64,000 nt of DNA, taken from the NCBI RefSeq assembly GCF_006539725.1, contig NZ_BJNO01000012.1, forward strand, positions 95,593 to 159,592. Direction: 5' to 3'. Within the stretch, counting starts at the first letter, position 1; the number at the start of each line of letters is the position of its first letter. Below the pieces are notes generated by a model. That model had not been told where the DNA came from. It worked only from the letters and a program-made list of their open reading frames with translations, and made no database searches. The position numbers and the translations under genes are program-made. This document shows, in pieces, positions 35,082-48,879 of this stretch. Origin of the DNA: Klebsiella terrigena (GTDB taxonomy: Bacteria; Pseudomonadota; Gammaproteobacteria; Enterobacterales; Enterobacteriaceae).

Positions 35082-35289
35082 ACTCAACCTCTTCTTTTCG
35101 TCATTCCGGCTGCCCGCTAGCTTACCAGCCTTGCACCCTTAATATTAAAAACATCTGCGAGCGTTGAATTTAGGTTAAGGTCGTTGATTAATAAATCTCA
35201 GCGCCAGAATTTTTAATTCGCCATAATCCTCTTATAATCGAATACAAAATTCTTTCAGCAGAGGGTGAAGGCTGTCCTCAGGAAAACCT

Positions 35290-36831
<1,542 letters not shown>

Positions 36832-36832
<1 letters not shown>

Positions 36833-37563
36833 TAAGGACGGGCTTCCTGCATCAGGCGCTTCATTTCAGCAACCGCTTCCTTTAGGCCGCTCATCACCGC
36901 GCGACCGATAATCGCGTGGCCAATATTCAGCTCATGCATTTCCGGCAGTCGGGCGATGGCCTTGACGTTGTGGTAGGTCAGACCGTGTCCGGCATTGACC
37001 TTCAGGCCAAGGCTGGCGGCGTAGGTGGCCGCTTTGGCAATGCGCTCGAGCTCTTTGGCCTGCTGCGCGTCGCTTTTGGCATCCGCGTAGCAGCCGGTAT
37101 GAATTTCGATATAGGGCGCGCCCACTTCCGCCGCCGCCTTAATTTGCGCAAAATCGGCATCAATGAACAGCGAAACCAGAATGCCGGCATCGGCAAGACG
37201 CTGGCAGGCGTCGCGCATTTTTTCGCGCTGGCCGGCCACGTCCAGGCCGCCTTCGGTGGTCACTTCCTGGCGCTTCTCCGGCACCAGGCAGCAGAAATGC
37301 GGTTTGGTTTCGCAGGCGATCGCCAGCATCTCTTCGGTCACCGCCATTTCGAGGTTCATGCGGGTATCCAGCGTCTGGCGCAGGACGCGCACGTCGCGGT
37401 CGGTGATATGGCGGCGGTCTTCACGCAGATGCACGGTGATACCGTCGGCGCCGGCCTGCTCGGCGATAAATGCTGCCTGTACCGGGTCCGGGTATGCGGT
37501 GCCGCGAGCGTTACGTAGCGTAGCGATATGGTCAATGTTGACCCCTAACAGTAATTCAGCCAT
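36832..37563 (-). CDS. pdxJ: Pyridoxine 5'-phosphate synthase
   Basis: TIM-barrel enzyme of 243 residues that condenses 1-deoxy-D-xylulose 5-phosphate with 3-amino-1-hydroxyacetone phosphate to form pyridoxine phosphate. Conserved: [16 protein letters not shown] at the start, [15 protein letters not shown], and the C-terminal [11 protein letters not shown]. The ATG at 37563 matches the family start; recO ends 8 bases upstream. Confidence 0.97.
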
Positions 37564-37571
37564 GACAATCC

Positions 37572-38312
37572 TCATTGTTCATTATTTGTTTTATCTGCTC
37601 GCGCCGCTCTGGCGGGAATAAACTGGCGAAACAGCTCCCGGCTCTTTAGCGGCTTGCCGCCAAGATACGGCTTCAGGGCGATACGGGTAAAGCGTTTGGC
37701 AGCACGTAAGGCATCGCTATCCGGGAACTCACGGTTAGCCAGCGCCTTCAAATGGTGCCCGGTAAAGCTGTTGTTATCAATAACCAGGCTGGCGATAAAG
37801 CCTTTTTCTTCACGGTAGCGATAGGTCATGGTATCGGAGACCGCTTCGCCGCTGCCGGCGCAGTGCAGGAAATCGACGCCGTAGCCCAGATGCCCGAGCA
37901 GGGCCAGCTCGAAGCGGCGTAAAGCCGGCTCTGGGGTACCGCTCGCGCCGGCGAGCGCCTGGAGGCAGTGCAGGTAGTCGAAAAAGAGTTCAGAGAAGCG
38001 GGTTTCATGTTCGAGCACCCGGGAGAGCAGCTCATTGACGTAGAGGCCGCTATAGAGCGTAATCCCGCTGAGCGGTAGCGCCAGCGAAACGGCCTCGGCG
38101 CTGCGCAGCGTTTTGACTTCGCCACGGCCGCCAAAGCGGAGCAGTAAGGGGGTAAATGGCTGGAGAGCGCCTTTCAGACTGGAGCGTTTGGAACGCGCGC
38201 CTTTGGCAACAAGACGCACGCGGCCCGACTCTTCCGTGAAGACGTCCAGCATCAGGCTGGTTTCGCTCCACGGGCGGCTATGCAGGACGAAAGCGCGCTG
38301 CCAGCCTTCCAT
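37572..38312 (-). CDS. recO: DNA repair protein RecO
   Basis: Recombination mediator of about 246 residues that, with RecR, loads RecA on SSB-coated DNA. N-terminal OB fold ([24 protein letters not shown]) and an alpha-helical C-terminal part ([14 protein letters not shown] at the end). The two adjacent ATG codons (38315 and 38312) sit at the end of an ERIC repeat, whose terminal GACGAG is the only Shine-Dalgarno-like sequence available. I take the inner ATG, which matches E. coli. Confidence 0.93.
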   Translation of the reverse strand: MEGWQRAFVLHSRPWSETSLMLDVFTEESGRVRLVAKGARSKRSSLKGALQPFTPLLLRFGGRGEVKTLRSAEAVSLALPLSGITLYSGLYVNELLSRVLEHETRFSELFFDYLHCLQALAGASGTPEPALRRFELALLGHLGYGVDFLHCAGSGEAVSDTMTYRYREEKGFIASLVIDNNSFTGHHLKALANREFPDSDALRAAKRFTRIALKPYLGGKPLKSRELFRQFIPARAARADKTNNEQ

Positions 38313-38437
38313 CATACTCGTCGTCTTTCAGGTTGCAGGCGCGCCGGCTGCGTACAGTCACCCCGGTCGCTTACGACAGTAAGCTCCCGGAGACTCGCGG
38401 TCTTGCCGCCTGCCTGCACCTCGAAAGCCATGGAGTA
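38312..38437. repeat. ERIC element between era and recO
   Basis: Full-length ERIC palindrome of about 126 bases. Forward blocks: ACTCGTCGTCTTTCAGGTTGCAG, GCCGGCTGCG, the centre TCGCTTACGACAGTAAGC, CTTGCCGCCTGCCTGCA and a GGAGTA right end. It lies 6 bases after the era stop and reaches the recO start codon, so it fills the whole era-recO junction in the middle of the operon. Confidence 0.9.
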
Positions 38438-38443
38438 GCAAAC

Positions 38444-40029
<1,586 letters not shown>

Positions 40030-40059
40030 TTACCAATAGATGAATGCGTCAAAAATGCA

Positions 40060-40175
40060 GCACACGAAACCGACCTGAGCATTCTCGCCAACTTCACGTT
40101 GCATGCGCGCTTGCTTGTCGCCTTTCTGCAACCCAAATTATTGAGAGAATAAACAACCAACGCGGTTTCGTGTGC
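40060..40175 (-). promoter_or_regulatory. Long-stem leader hairpin of rnc, candidate RNase III self-cleavage site
   Basis: Inverted repeat GCACACGAAACCG (40060-40072) and CGGTTTCGTGTGC (40163-40175), a 13-base perfect stem. E. coli RNase III represses itself by cutting a stem-loop in this leader, so this is the expected target. The enclosed 90 bases contain a short ERIC that would extend the duplex. Confidence 0.6.
40079..40151. repeat. Internally deleted ERIC in the rnc leader
   Basis: 73-base element with the outer ERIC arms only: ATTCTCGCCAACTTCACG then TTGCATGCGCGC on the left, TTGTCGCCTTTCTGCAAC then AAATTATTGAGAGAATA on the right. The central block with ATCCCC and the TTAC core is missing. 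It lies within the rnc leader hairpin. Confidence 0.7.
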
Positions 40176-40274
40176 AGTGTCACTCTTACGAGAGACAACC
40201 AAAACTTCGGGGGGATATTCTATACGCAACCACAAGGGATGTCGTTAGTTTGGATGGATTTAAATATTAAATAA

Positions 40275-40307
40275 TTCACGCTGCCGATATTGCAGCGGCA
40301 GCGTGAA
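40275..40307 (-). terminator. Hairpin after lepB
   Basis: Perfect 12-base stem TTCACGCTGCCG/CGGCAGCGTGAA with a 9-base loop, followed on the minus strand by TTATTTAATATTT. It lies 14 bases after the lepB stop. It may be a partial terminator that separates lepAB from the rnc operon. Confidence 0.65.
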
Positions 40308-40320
40308 TCGAACAGGGAAA

Positions 40321-41295
40321 TTAGTGGATGCTGCCGATGCGCGATAAACGCACGCCGGTTGGCCACTCGCCTTCCTGTTTTTCGAAGCTCATCCAGATAG
40401 CCGTGGCTTTACCCACCAGGTTGGCTTCCGGCACAAAGCCCCAGTAGCGGCTATCCGCGCTATTATCGCGGTTATCGCCCATCATGAAATAGTGGCCCGG
40501 CGGCACAATCCAGGTCGCCAGCGGCAGACCGGACTGATGGTAGTACATCCCCACCTGATCCTGGGCAATCGGCACGGTCAGAATACGGTGGGTAACGTCA
40601 CCCAGCGTCTCTTTGCGCTCGGTCAGACGGATACCGTCCGCCTTGCTCTCGCCCTTCGGCAGCTGCCAGAATCCGCTGGTCGCTTCGCCGCCGTTGCTGC
40701 GAGAGAAAGTCTGGACGAAATCGCTCGGCTCAACGTTAGAGTAAGTGACCGGCAGCGCGTTGCCGCACGCCTGTCCGGAACTGCATCCCGGCTGGATAGT
40801 GACCTGCTTGGCCAACGGATCGTAGGTGACTTTATCACCCGGTAAACCCACCGCGCGCTTGATGTAGTCGAGGCGCGGATCTTCCGGGTATTTAAACACC
40901 ACGATATCGCCGCGCTTCGGATGCCCGGTTTCGATCAGCGTTTTCTGATAGATAGGATCTTTAATCCCGTAAGCAAACTTCTCTACCAGAATAAAATCGC
41001 CGATCAGCAGCGTCGGCATCATTGAGCCTGACGGGATCTGGAAGGGTTCGTAAATAAATGAACGCACCACCAGCACGATCGCCAGCACCGGGAACACCGA
41101 GGCCCCCGTTTCCAGCCAGCCCGGTTTCGGGCCGACCTTCTTCAGCGTTGTTTTATCCAGACCTTCACCGGTCGCTTCCTGGGCTGCGGCCTGACCTGCG
41201 CGACGCTTCGGTGCGAAGATAAACTTATCCAGACACCATAAAAGCCCCGTTACCAGGGTTGCGATCACCAGGATCAGGGCAAACATGTTCGCCAT
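40321..41295 (-). CDS. lepB: Signal peptidase I
   Basis: Inner-membrane serine/lysine protease of 324 residues that removes signal peptides from exported proteins. Two N-terminal membrane helices (about 4-22 and 62-78) lead to the periplasmic domain with nucleophile Ser91 (IPSGSMMPTL), general-base Lys146 (YIKRAVGLPGD) and the GDNRDNSADSRYWG motif. It lies 16 bases after lepA, the classical lepAB pair. Confidence 0.98.
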   Translation of the reverse strand: MANMFALILVIATLVTGLLWCLDKFIFAPKRRAGQAAAQEATGEGLDKTTLKKVGPKPGWLETGASVFPVLAIVLVVRSFIYEPFQIPSGSMMPTLLIGDFILVEKFAYGIKDPIYQKTLIETGHPKRGDIVVFKYPEDPRLDYIKRAVGLPGDKVTYDPLAKQVTIQPGCSSGQACGNALPVTYSNVEPSDFVQTFSRSNGGEATSGFWQLPKGESKADGIRLTERKETLGDVTHRILTVPIAQDQVGMYYHQSGLPLATWIVPPGHYFMMGDNRDNSADSRYWGFVPEANLVGKATAIWMSFEKQEGEWPTGVRLSRIGSIH

Positions 41296-41311
41296 GCCAA
41301 CTCCTTAATGG

Positions 41312-43111
<1,800 letters not shown>

Positions 43112-43297
43112 ATTTAGAGTTAATTATGCCTTACGCGTATCATGAGGCCACTGTTCTGTGCCTGACGTTTTTTAATCCGAAAACGCCGCATTCTACACTA
43201 CATCCTTGAAACCAGGAAATGCTCTTACAGCTGGCATCACCGGAGTAAATGGCGGGATCTTACGGGAGCGGTAAATAAAAAATAAAGGCCAGTGGAA

Positions 43298-43777
43298 TCA
43301 CTGACCTGCTTCTGAAGAGGGTGTTTCAATACGCACTAAATCGGGCGCTAAACCCACGCTAATGATGATCGGCTGCCACGACTGACGAGCGGCCAGGCCG
43401 GGGGAGAGCCCGCGCGCGACCAGGAACCCGCCAACGCCGCCAAGTATCGCGCCGCAGAGGGAGGCAAAATCATTAGAGAACAGCACCTGGAAAAGGGATG
43501 CCATCACAAACAGCCCGACCAGCGGCGCCATATACACTAATAGCGCGGAGCCTAACAGGCTGCTTTCCGCGATGCCGAGCTCCACTTTTTGCCCGACACT
43601 CAGCGGTTCTGCGCTGTGCACGCTGATAGTGTGGCTGGTTTGCGGCCCCAGCTTATTCAGCACCCGGCTACCGCAGCCGGCGCGCGAAGCGCAGCTGCTG
43701 CAGGACGCTTTGACATCGCAGTGCACCTGCGCCATCCCGTTGTGCCAGGAAACGACGGTCGCCCACTCTTTAATCAT
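43298..43777 (-). CDS. rseC: SoxR-reducing system protein RseC
   Basis: Inner-membrane protein of 159 residues, last gene of the sigma-E operon. An N-terminal cysteine cluster (CDVKASCSSCASRAGCG) is followed by two membrane helices (about 75-95 and 100-120). In E. coli it helps reduce SoxR and is linked to thiamine and Rnf functions. Its start overlaps the rseB end by 4 bases. Confidence 0.96.
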   Translation of the reverse strand: MIKEWATVVSWHNGMAQVHCDVKASCSSCASRAGCGSRVLNKLGPQTSHTISVHSAEPLSVGQKVELGIAESSLLGSALLVYMAPLVGLFVMASLFQVLFSNDFASLCGAILGGVGGFLVARGLSPGLAARQSWQPIIISVGLAPDLVRIETPSSEAGQ

Positions 43778-44730
43778 TGTACGGCCTTGAATTTGATGCT
43801 GTCGGCAATGCGCTTAGCCGTTTGCGGCGGCAGTTCGCCCACCACGGTTATCTCCGCGCTGTCACGTACCGTGGTACTCACGGTACGACGCCCGGTGCGT
43901 AGCAGCTGATCGCTGCTGTTCGCAGTTGCGCGATTGACGTTGATCGAGAAGCTAAACAGCCCGTCCGAATAGAGGCGAGATTCAACCGGGCCGTCGAAGG
44001 TTGGCAGACGGCGCTGGCTGCTGGATATCTCGGAGACGCCCTGCGGTAGCCAGGCTGGCGCCCAGTTGAAGTTAGCTTTATCGCCACCTTCCGGCACCGA
44101 CAGCTGCGGAGGCAAATTAGCCTTCGCCAGCGTCTCCATGCTGCTGCTTACCTTATCGCCAACGCTAAAGGACACAACCCGGAACTGCTCCAGGGTTTCG
44201 CCATCGCGGTCGAGCAAATCAACCCGCATCGGCAGCCGGGTTTCCGCATCGAGCCAGACAATATAGCTATAGCGCGTGCCGTCTCTCGCCACCACGCGGA
44301 TCACTTCGCACAGGCGATCGGCAATACGCGTACGTCCCACGGAGATGAAGTCGTAGTAGGACGCCAGGCGTTTGAAATCGGTATAGGCCAGTGAAGGCAG
44401 GGAATCAACGATGTAGTCACCGTTCAGGGTGAACGGATCGAGCCCAGGCTCGAAGTAGCTGATTTCATTACCGCGCAGCACAACCTCACGACGGGGACCA
44501 TCGAGCTGCAAAAGCTGAGCGAGAGGTTGATTGTTCAGCCGCGCGTGACGATAACGCAGCGACTCAACGCCCTGTTTGTTGATGCTGACGAAGGACAGCT
44601 CATAATTGAGGGACTGGCTAGCCAGGTTCATTTGCTGCAACAACGCCCCGGAAGAGGTATCAGCCGAGGCGTTGACAGAGAAGAACAGGCTGCCTGCCAT
44701 GAGCGACATGGCACACCAAAGTTGCTTCAT
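43774..44730 (-). CDS. rseB: Sigma-E regulator RseB
   Basis: Periplasmic protein of 318 residues that binds RseA and senses off-pathway lipopolysaccharide, so modulating release of sigma-E. The signal peptide is MKQLWCAMSLMAGSLFFSVNA. It has a LolA-like N-terminal domain and a smaller C-terminal domain. It overlaps rseA by one base. Confidence 0.97.
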   Translation of the reverse strand: MKQLWCAMSLMAGSLFFSVNASADTSSGALLQQMNLASQSLNYELSFVSINKQGVESLRYRHARLNNQPLAQLLQLDGPRREVVLRGNEISYFEPGLDPFTLNGDYIVDSLPSLAYTDFKRLASYYDFISVGRTRIADRLCEVIRVVARDGTRYSYIVWLDAETRLPMRVDLLDRDGETLEQFRVVSFSVGDKVSSSMETLAKANLPPQLSVPEGGDKANFNWAPAWLPQGVSEISSSQRRLPTFDGPVESRLYSDGLFSFSINVNRATANSSDQLLRTGRRTVSTTVRDSAEITVVGELPPQTAKRIADSIKFKAVQ

Positions 44731-45380
44731 TACTGCGATTGCGTTCCTAAAGTTTGATAACCCGGTACCTGAACGGCGGCCTGCTGAGTCTGGGCTTGAC
44801 CAAACTGAAGCTGTTCGGCATGCAGGCGACGCTGTAATTCATAGTCCTGCAGCATGGCGTTAATGCGGCGACGCTGCTCCTGGACCTGCACCTGTTGACC
44901 GGTTCCTGCGGAAGCATCTGCCGGTACGCCCAGGCTCACCGGACTCGCTTTGCCCATCATCGGCATGGTATTAAACACCGGTGCTTCAGGCTGCTGAGAT
45001 GATTCGGTTTGCCCATTATACTGCTGGACGCCGACGATAACAGCAAGCGATACGCACGCGGCGACGCCCATCTGCGTAAGCGAGCTGGCCCACGGGCGCA
45101 CTTTCTGCCAGAAAGGCATCTGACGCCACTGGTGCGGTGCCGGCTGAGATTCGGGAATAAGCGGCACCGTCTGGCGAACGGGCTCGTTTTCGATGGCGGC
45201 CATCACGCGAGCTGAGATATCAAAGTGGAGCATCTCGGCGGTGTCGCCTCGCAGCGAATCGCGGATGAGATGGTAGCTCTCCCAGGTTTTTTGCATTTCA
45301 GAAGAACCGCTCAGCTCATTAAGCAGTTCGTTATCCAGCGTTTCACCATCCATTAAGGCCGAAAGTTTTTCTTTCTGCAT
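44730..45380 (-). CDS. rseA: Anti-sigma-E factor RseA
   Basis: Single-pass inner-membrane protein of 216 residues. The cytoplasmic N-terminus (MQKEKLSALMDGETLDNELL) binds sigma-E; a membrane helix spans about 100-118 (WASSLTQMGVAACVSLAVIVG); the periplasmic C-terminus binds RseB. DegS and RseP cleave it under envelope stress. It lies 31 bases downstream of rpoE. Confidence 0.98.
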   Translation of the reverse strand: MQKEKLSALMDGETLDNELLNELSGSSEMQKTWESYHLIRDSLRGDTAEMLHFDISARVMAAIENEPVRQTVPLIPESQPAPHQWRQMPFWQKVRPWASSLTQMGVAACVSLAVIVGVQQYNGQTESSQQPEAPVFNTMPMMGKASPVSLGVPADASAGTGQQVQVQEQRRRINAMLQDYELQRRLHAEQLQFGQAQTQQAAVQVPGYQTLGTQSQ

Positions 45381-45411
45381 GCCTGATACCCTTTTCAGTA
45401 TTCCGCTATCG

Positions 45412-45987
45412 TCAACGCCTGATTAGCGGTTGAACTTTATTATCAATAGCTTCTCGTGCCCGGAATATACGCGAACGTACCGTCCCTACCGGACAATCCA
45501 TGATAGCGGCTATCTCTTCATAGCTTAGGCCATCAAGCTCCCGCAAGGTAATTGCCATGCGTAAATCTTCCGGGAGCGATTCAATGGTACGAAAAACTAT
45601 TTGTCTCAGTTCTTCTGACAACATTAAGTTCTCAGGGTTCGAAATTTCTTTCAGCGCCCCGCCGCTTTCGAAGTTTTCAGCCTCATTGGCATCAACATCG
45701 CTGGACGGTGGGCGACGACCCTGAGCAACCAGATAATTCTTCGCCGTGTTTACGGCGATACGATATAACCAGGTATAAAAAGCACTATCTCCCCGGAAAG
45801 AATCCAGCGCACGCCATGCTTTTACGAACGACTCCTGAACAACGTCCGGGATATCGCCCTGCGGCACGTAGCGGGAGACCAGGCTCGCGACCTTATGCTG
45901 ATAGCGCACCACCAGCAGGTTAAACGCTTTCTGATCTCCTTTCTGGACCCGTTCGACGAGGACCTGATCCGTTAACTGCTCGCTCAT
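45412..45987 (-). CDS. rpoE: Envelope-stress sigma factor RpoE
   Basis: ECF sigma factor of 191 residues that directs transcription of outer-membrane biogenesis and repair genes. Region 2 includes YVPQGDIPDVVQESFVKAWR and FYTWLYRIAVNTAKN; region 4 includes ITLRELDGLSYEEIAAIMDCPVGTVRSR. The ATG at 45987 (MSEQLTDQVL) is the conserved start. A sigma-E promoter lies upstream, indicating autoregulation. Confidence 0.98.
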   Translation of the reverse strand: MSEQLTDQVLVERVQKGDQKAFNLLVVRYQHKVASLVSRYVPQGDIPDVVQESFVKAWRALDSFRGDSAFYTWLYRIAVNTAKNYLVAQGRRPPSSDVDANEAENFESGGALKEISNPENLMLSEELRQIVFRTIESLPEDLRMAITLRELDGLSYEEIAAIMDCPVGTVRSRIFRAREAIDNKVQPLIRR

Positions 45988-46068
45988 CCGAGGTAATGTC
46001 TCCCCAAACCTAATTCCCATGCGTCTTCAAAGCACTACCCAATCACTGCATTATGAGCAAGCAGTCGA

Positions 46069-46096
46069 TTGGAGTACCTGAAAACAATAAAGTTCC
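46069..46096 (-). promoter_or_regulatory. Sigma-E promoter of rpoE
   Basis: On the minus strand GGAACTT (-35), a 16-base spacer and TCCAA (-10) fit the sigma-E consensus GGAACTT-N16-TCNAA. Location matches the autoregulated rpoE promoter of E. coli. Confidence 0.8.
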
Positions 46097-46383
46097 GTTA
46101 CGCCTTTGATTTTTGTCTGGCAACGGCGGACGATTTGTTATCTCTCATTATATGTCCCGTTACTCAGCGCAGGTAAGATGATGAGGAAAAAGCGTAAGGT
46201 CCGCGAGAAGGGTAACGTAACACGGTTTATATTTCACTATAAAATCTGAAGCTAACGATCTGCTTCGCAAATATTTTCTTTCATTTCTCCCCCGCCGCTT
46301 TAGCGCAGCATGTTTAGTTGCCGCAACCAACGGTAAAAAAAATGTACGATTCGTCACGACCTGGTGCTATTGTGGCTCAATTG

Positions 46384-46401
46384 TGTTTAGTAAATTAAAC
46401 A
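46384..46401. promoter_or_regulatory. NadR operator of nadB
   Basis: TGTTTAGTAAATTAAACA is a perfect TGTTTA-N6-TAAACA NadR box. It ends 6 bases before the nadB ATG, overlapping the ribosome-binding region. NadR represses nadB when NAD is sufficient. Confidence 0.88.
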
Positions 46402-46407
46402 AAGGCC

Positions 46408-48027
46408 ATGAATACAACTCCTGAGTTCTCCTGTGATGTATTGATTATTGGCAGCGGCGCTGCCGGTTTGTCGCTTGCCTTGCGTTTAGCGGAGCACAGT
46501 TCGGTCACCGTACTGAGCAAAGGCCCGATCAGCGAAGGCTCCACCCTTTATGCGCAGGGCGGCATTGCCGCCGTCTTTGACGAAACGGACAGCATCGAAT
46601 CTCACGTGGAGGATACGCTGATCGCCGGAGCGGGCCTGTGCGATCGTCACGCCGTCTCCTTCGTGGCGAGCAACGCCAAACCCTGCGTGCAGTGGCTTAT
46701 CGATCAGGGCGTGCTGTTCGACACCCAGGTCCAGGCCAACGGCGAAGAGAGCTATCACCTGACGCGTGAAGGCGGCCACAGCCATCGCCGCATTCTCCAC
46801 GCCGCCGATGCCACCGGTAAAGCGGTGGAAACCACCCTGGTGAGCCAGGCGCTTTCACACCCCAATATCCGCGTGCTCGAACGCAGCAATGCCGTCGATC
46901 TGATTATTTCTGACAAGATTGGCCTGCCCGGCGATCGTCGGGTCGTCGGGGCGTGGATCTGGAACCGTAATGAAGAAAAGGTTGAGACCTGGGGAGCGAA
47001 AGCCGTTGTTCTGGCAACCGGCGGCGCTGCCAAGGTATATCAATACACCACGAACCCGGACGTATCATCCGGCGACGGTATTGCCATGGCCTGGCGTGCG
47101 GGCTGTCGCGTCGCCAACCTGGAGTTCAATCAGTTTCACCCTACCGCGCTGTACCATCCGCAGGCGCGCAATTTCCTGCTGACCGAAGCGCTGCGCGGCG
47201 AAGGCGCCCACCTCAAGCGTCCGGACGGTTCACGCTTTATGCCCGATTTTGACGCCCGCGGCGAGCTGGCTCCGCGCGACGTCGTCGCCCGCGCCATTGA
47301 CCATGAGATGAAGCGCCTCGGCGTTGACTGCATGTATCTGGATATCAGCCATAAGCCCGAAGCCTTTATTCGTCAGCACTTCCCGATGATCTACGAGAAG
47401 CTACTCGGTCTCGGTATCGACCTGACGAAAGAGCCGGTGCCGATTGTGCCGGCGGCGCATTACACCTGCGGCGGGGTGATGGTTGACGATAACGGGCGGA
47501 CCGATGTCGAGGGGCTGTATGCTATCGGCGAAGTCAGCTACACCGGCCTCCACGGCGCCAACCGCATGGCCTCCAACTCGCTGCTCGAATGCCTGGTCTA
47601 CGGCTGGTCGGCCGCCGAAGATATTCGGCGCATCATGCCGCAGGCGCAGGCGGTTACCGACCTGCCGGCCTGGGACGAGAGCCAGGTTGAAATCCCCGAT
47701 GAGCTGGTAGTTATCCAGCATAACTGGCACGAGCTGCGCCTGTTGATGTGGGACTACGTCGGGATTGTGCGCACGACCCGTCGCCTGGAGCGCGCCCTGC
47801 GGCGCATAACCATGCTGCAGCAGGAGCTCGACGAATACTATGCCCGCTTCCGCGTCTCCAACAACCTGCTGGAGCTGCGTAACCTGGTGCAGGTTGCCGA
47901 GCTGATTGTGCGCTGTGCAATGCTGCGCAAAGAGAGCCGCGGCCTGCACTATACGCTGGACTACCCGGATCTGCTGCCGGACAGCGGGCCGTCTGTTCTC
48001 ACGCCGGACGCTCACATAAAGAGATAA
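46408..48027 (+). CDS. nadB: L-aspartate oxidase
   Basis: FAD enzyme of 539 residues that oxidises L-aspartate to iminoaspartate, the first step of de novo NAD synthesis, feeding NadA. FAD motif [17 protein letters not shown] at residues about 10-26; succinate-dehydrogenase-like segments [15 protein letters not shown]-like [12 protein letters not shown] and [16 protein letters not shown]. Preceded by a NadR box. Its end overlaps convergent trmN by 16 bases. Confidence 0.98.
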   Translation: MNTTPEFSCDVLIIGSGAAGLSLALRLAEHSSVTVLSKGPISEGSTLYAQGGIAAVFDETDSIESHVEDTLIAGAGLCDRHAVSFVASNAKPCVQWLIDQGVLFDTQVQANGEESYHLTREGGHSHRRILHAADATGKAVETTLVSQALSHPNIRVLERSNAVDLIISDKIGLPGDRRVVGAWIWNRNEEKVETWGAKAVVLATGGAAKVYQYTTNPDVSSGDGIAMAWRAGCRVANLEFNQFHPTALYHPQARNFLLTEALRGEGAHLKRPDGSRFMPDFDARGELAPRDVVARAIDHEMKRLGVDCMYLDISHKPEAFIRQHFPMIYEKLLGLGIDLTKEPVPIVPAAHYTCGGVMVDDNGRTDVEGLYAIGEVSYTGLHGANRMASNSLLECLVYGWSAAEDIRRIMPQAQAVTDLPAWDESQVEIPDELVVIQHNWHELRLLMWDYVGIVRTTRRLERALRRITMLQQELDEYYARFRVSNNLLELRNLVQVAELIVRCAMLRKESRGLHYTLDYPDLLPDSGPSVLTPDAHIKR

Positions 48028-48749
48028 AAGTCCTGGGTCAGCGCGGTAAATCCTTCGGAGTATTGCTGCTCTGGCCCACGGATAATCAGCCGGTCACTGA
48101 AGCACTCCCCCGCCGTCGGCGAGAAGGCAAGGAGCACCCGATGAGGCGCGCGCATTTCCGTTTCCGCCACGTCGGTGCGTAAACGCAGATGCCACCCCAT
48201 CGTCTGCGCGCGTCGGGCAAACGCGTCGCCAATATCCACCGGCAGCACCACGCAGAAAAATCCCTCCTCTGTGATACACTCAGCGGCACAGCTTAATAGC
48301 GTCACGTGATCGAGCGTGGTCGTATATCGCGCCTGTTCGCGCTGGGATGTTGCGCAGGGCACGCCTTCGGCAAAAAAAGGCGGATTGCTGACAATCAGCT
48401 CATAGCGTCGGGTTTGCGGCGGCTGCCACTGTTGAATATCGGCTTGATGTACCTGGATACGGGCGGGCCATGGTGAAGCAACGGCGTTTTCCCGCGCCTG
48501 TTCTGCCGCCTCTTCATCCAGTTCAACCGCATCCAGCGCCACCTGCTCTCCGGTACGCTGAGCCAGCATCAGGGCCAGCAGGCCGCTGCCGGTCCCGATA
48601 TCCAGCACGTGCTTAACCTGAGCAATCGGCGCCCACGCGCCGAGCAGAATACCGTCGGTACCCACTTTCATTGCGCAGCGGTCGTGAGCGACAAAGAATT
48701 GTTTAAACGTAAAACCATTGCGCGGCAGCGCAAACTTCGACTGAGACAT
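48012..48749 (-). CDS. trmN: tRNA(Val) (adenine(37)-N6)-methyltransferase TrmN
   Basis: Class I SAM methyltransferase of 245 residues that makes m6A37 in tRNA-Val. SAM motif [14 protein letters not shown] around residue 48; catalytic motif SNPPFF around residue 123; the C-terminus ends TQDFYLFM. The ATG at 48749 matches E. coli length. It is divergent from srmB. Confidence 0.95.
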   Translation of the reverse strand: MSQSKFALPRNGFTFKQFFVAHDRCAMKVGTDGILLGAWAPIAQVKHVLDIGTGSGLLALMLAQRTGEQVALDAVELDEEAAEQARENAVASPWPARIQVHQADIQQWQPPQTRRYELIVSNPPFFAEGVPCATSQREQARYTTTLDHVTLLSCAAECITEEGFFCVVLPVDIGDAFARRAQTMGWHLRLRTDVAETEMRAPHRVLLAFSPTAGECFSDRLIIRGPEQQYSEGFTALTQDFYLFM

Positions 48750-48879
48750 CCTAACAACCTTGCGGGCAAAAACTCCTGAGCTTAAGGCTATGCACAATAC
48801 CGGAGAACAGATAGCCTTACAAACAGATGAACATTGCGCGCGTAACGTCTATAATCGTCGGTCCACTCAGAGGTAGATA

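Larger units (their letters stand above)
45988..46407. promoter_or_regulatory. Divergent rpoE/nadB region
   Basis: 420 bases without a supported gene. On the minus strand a sigma-E promoter is at 46069-46096. On the plus strand a NadR box sits immediately before nadB at 46384-46401. The AT-rich middle (46130-46350) probably carries further rpoE promoters, which I cannot assign. No conserved small ORF longer than about 20 codons overlapping the rpoE start was found. Confidence 0.65.

Noticed and set aside
35100..35150. Possible ERIC fragment upstream of the RpiR regulator gene
   Set aside because: Only a TCGTCAT match followed by unrelated bases; the conserved arms and core are absent.
45988..46100. 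A leader ORF overlapping the rpoE start (RseD-like)
   Set aside because: The frame ending at the TGA in GGATGAGC is closed by a TAG only 17 codons upstream, so no conserved leader peptide could be supported.
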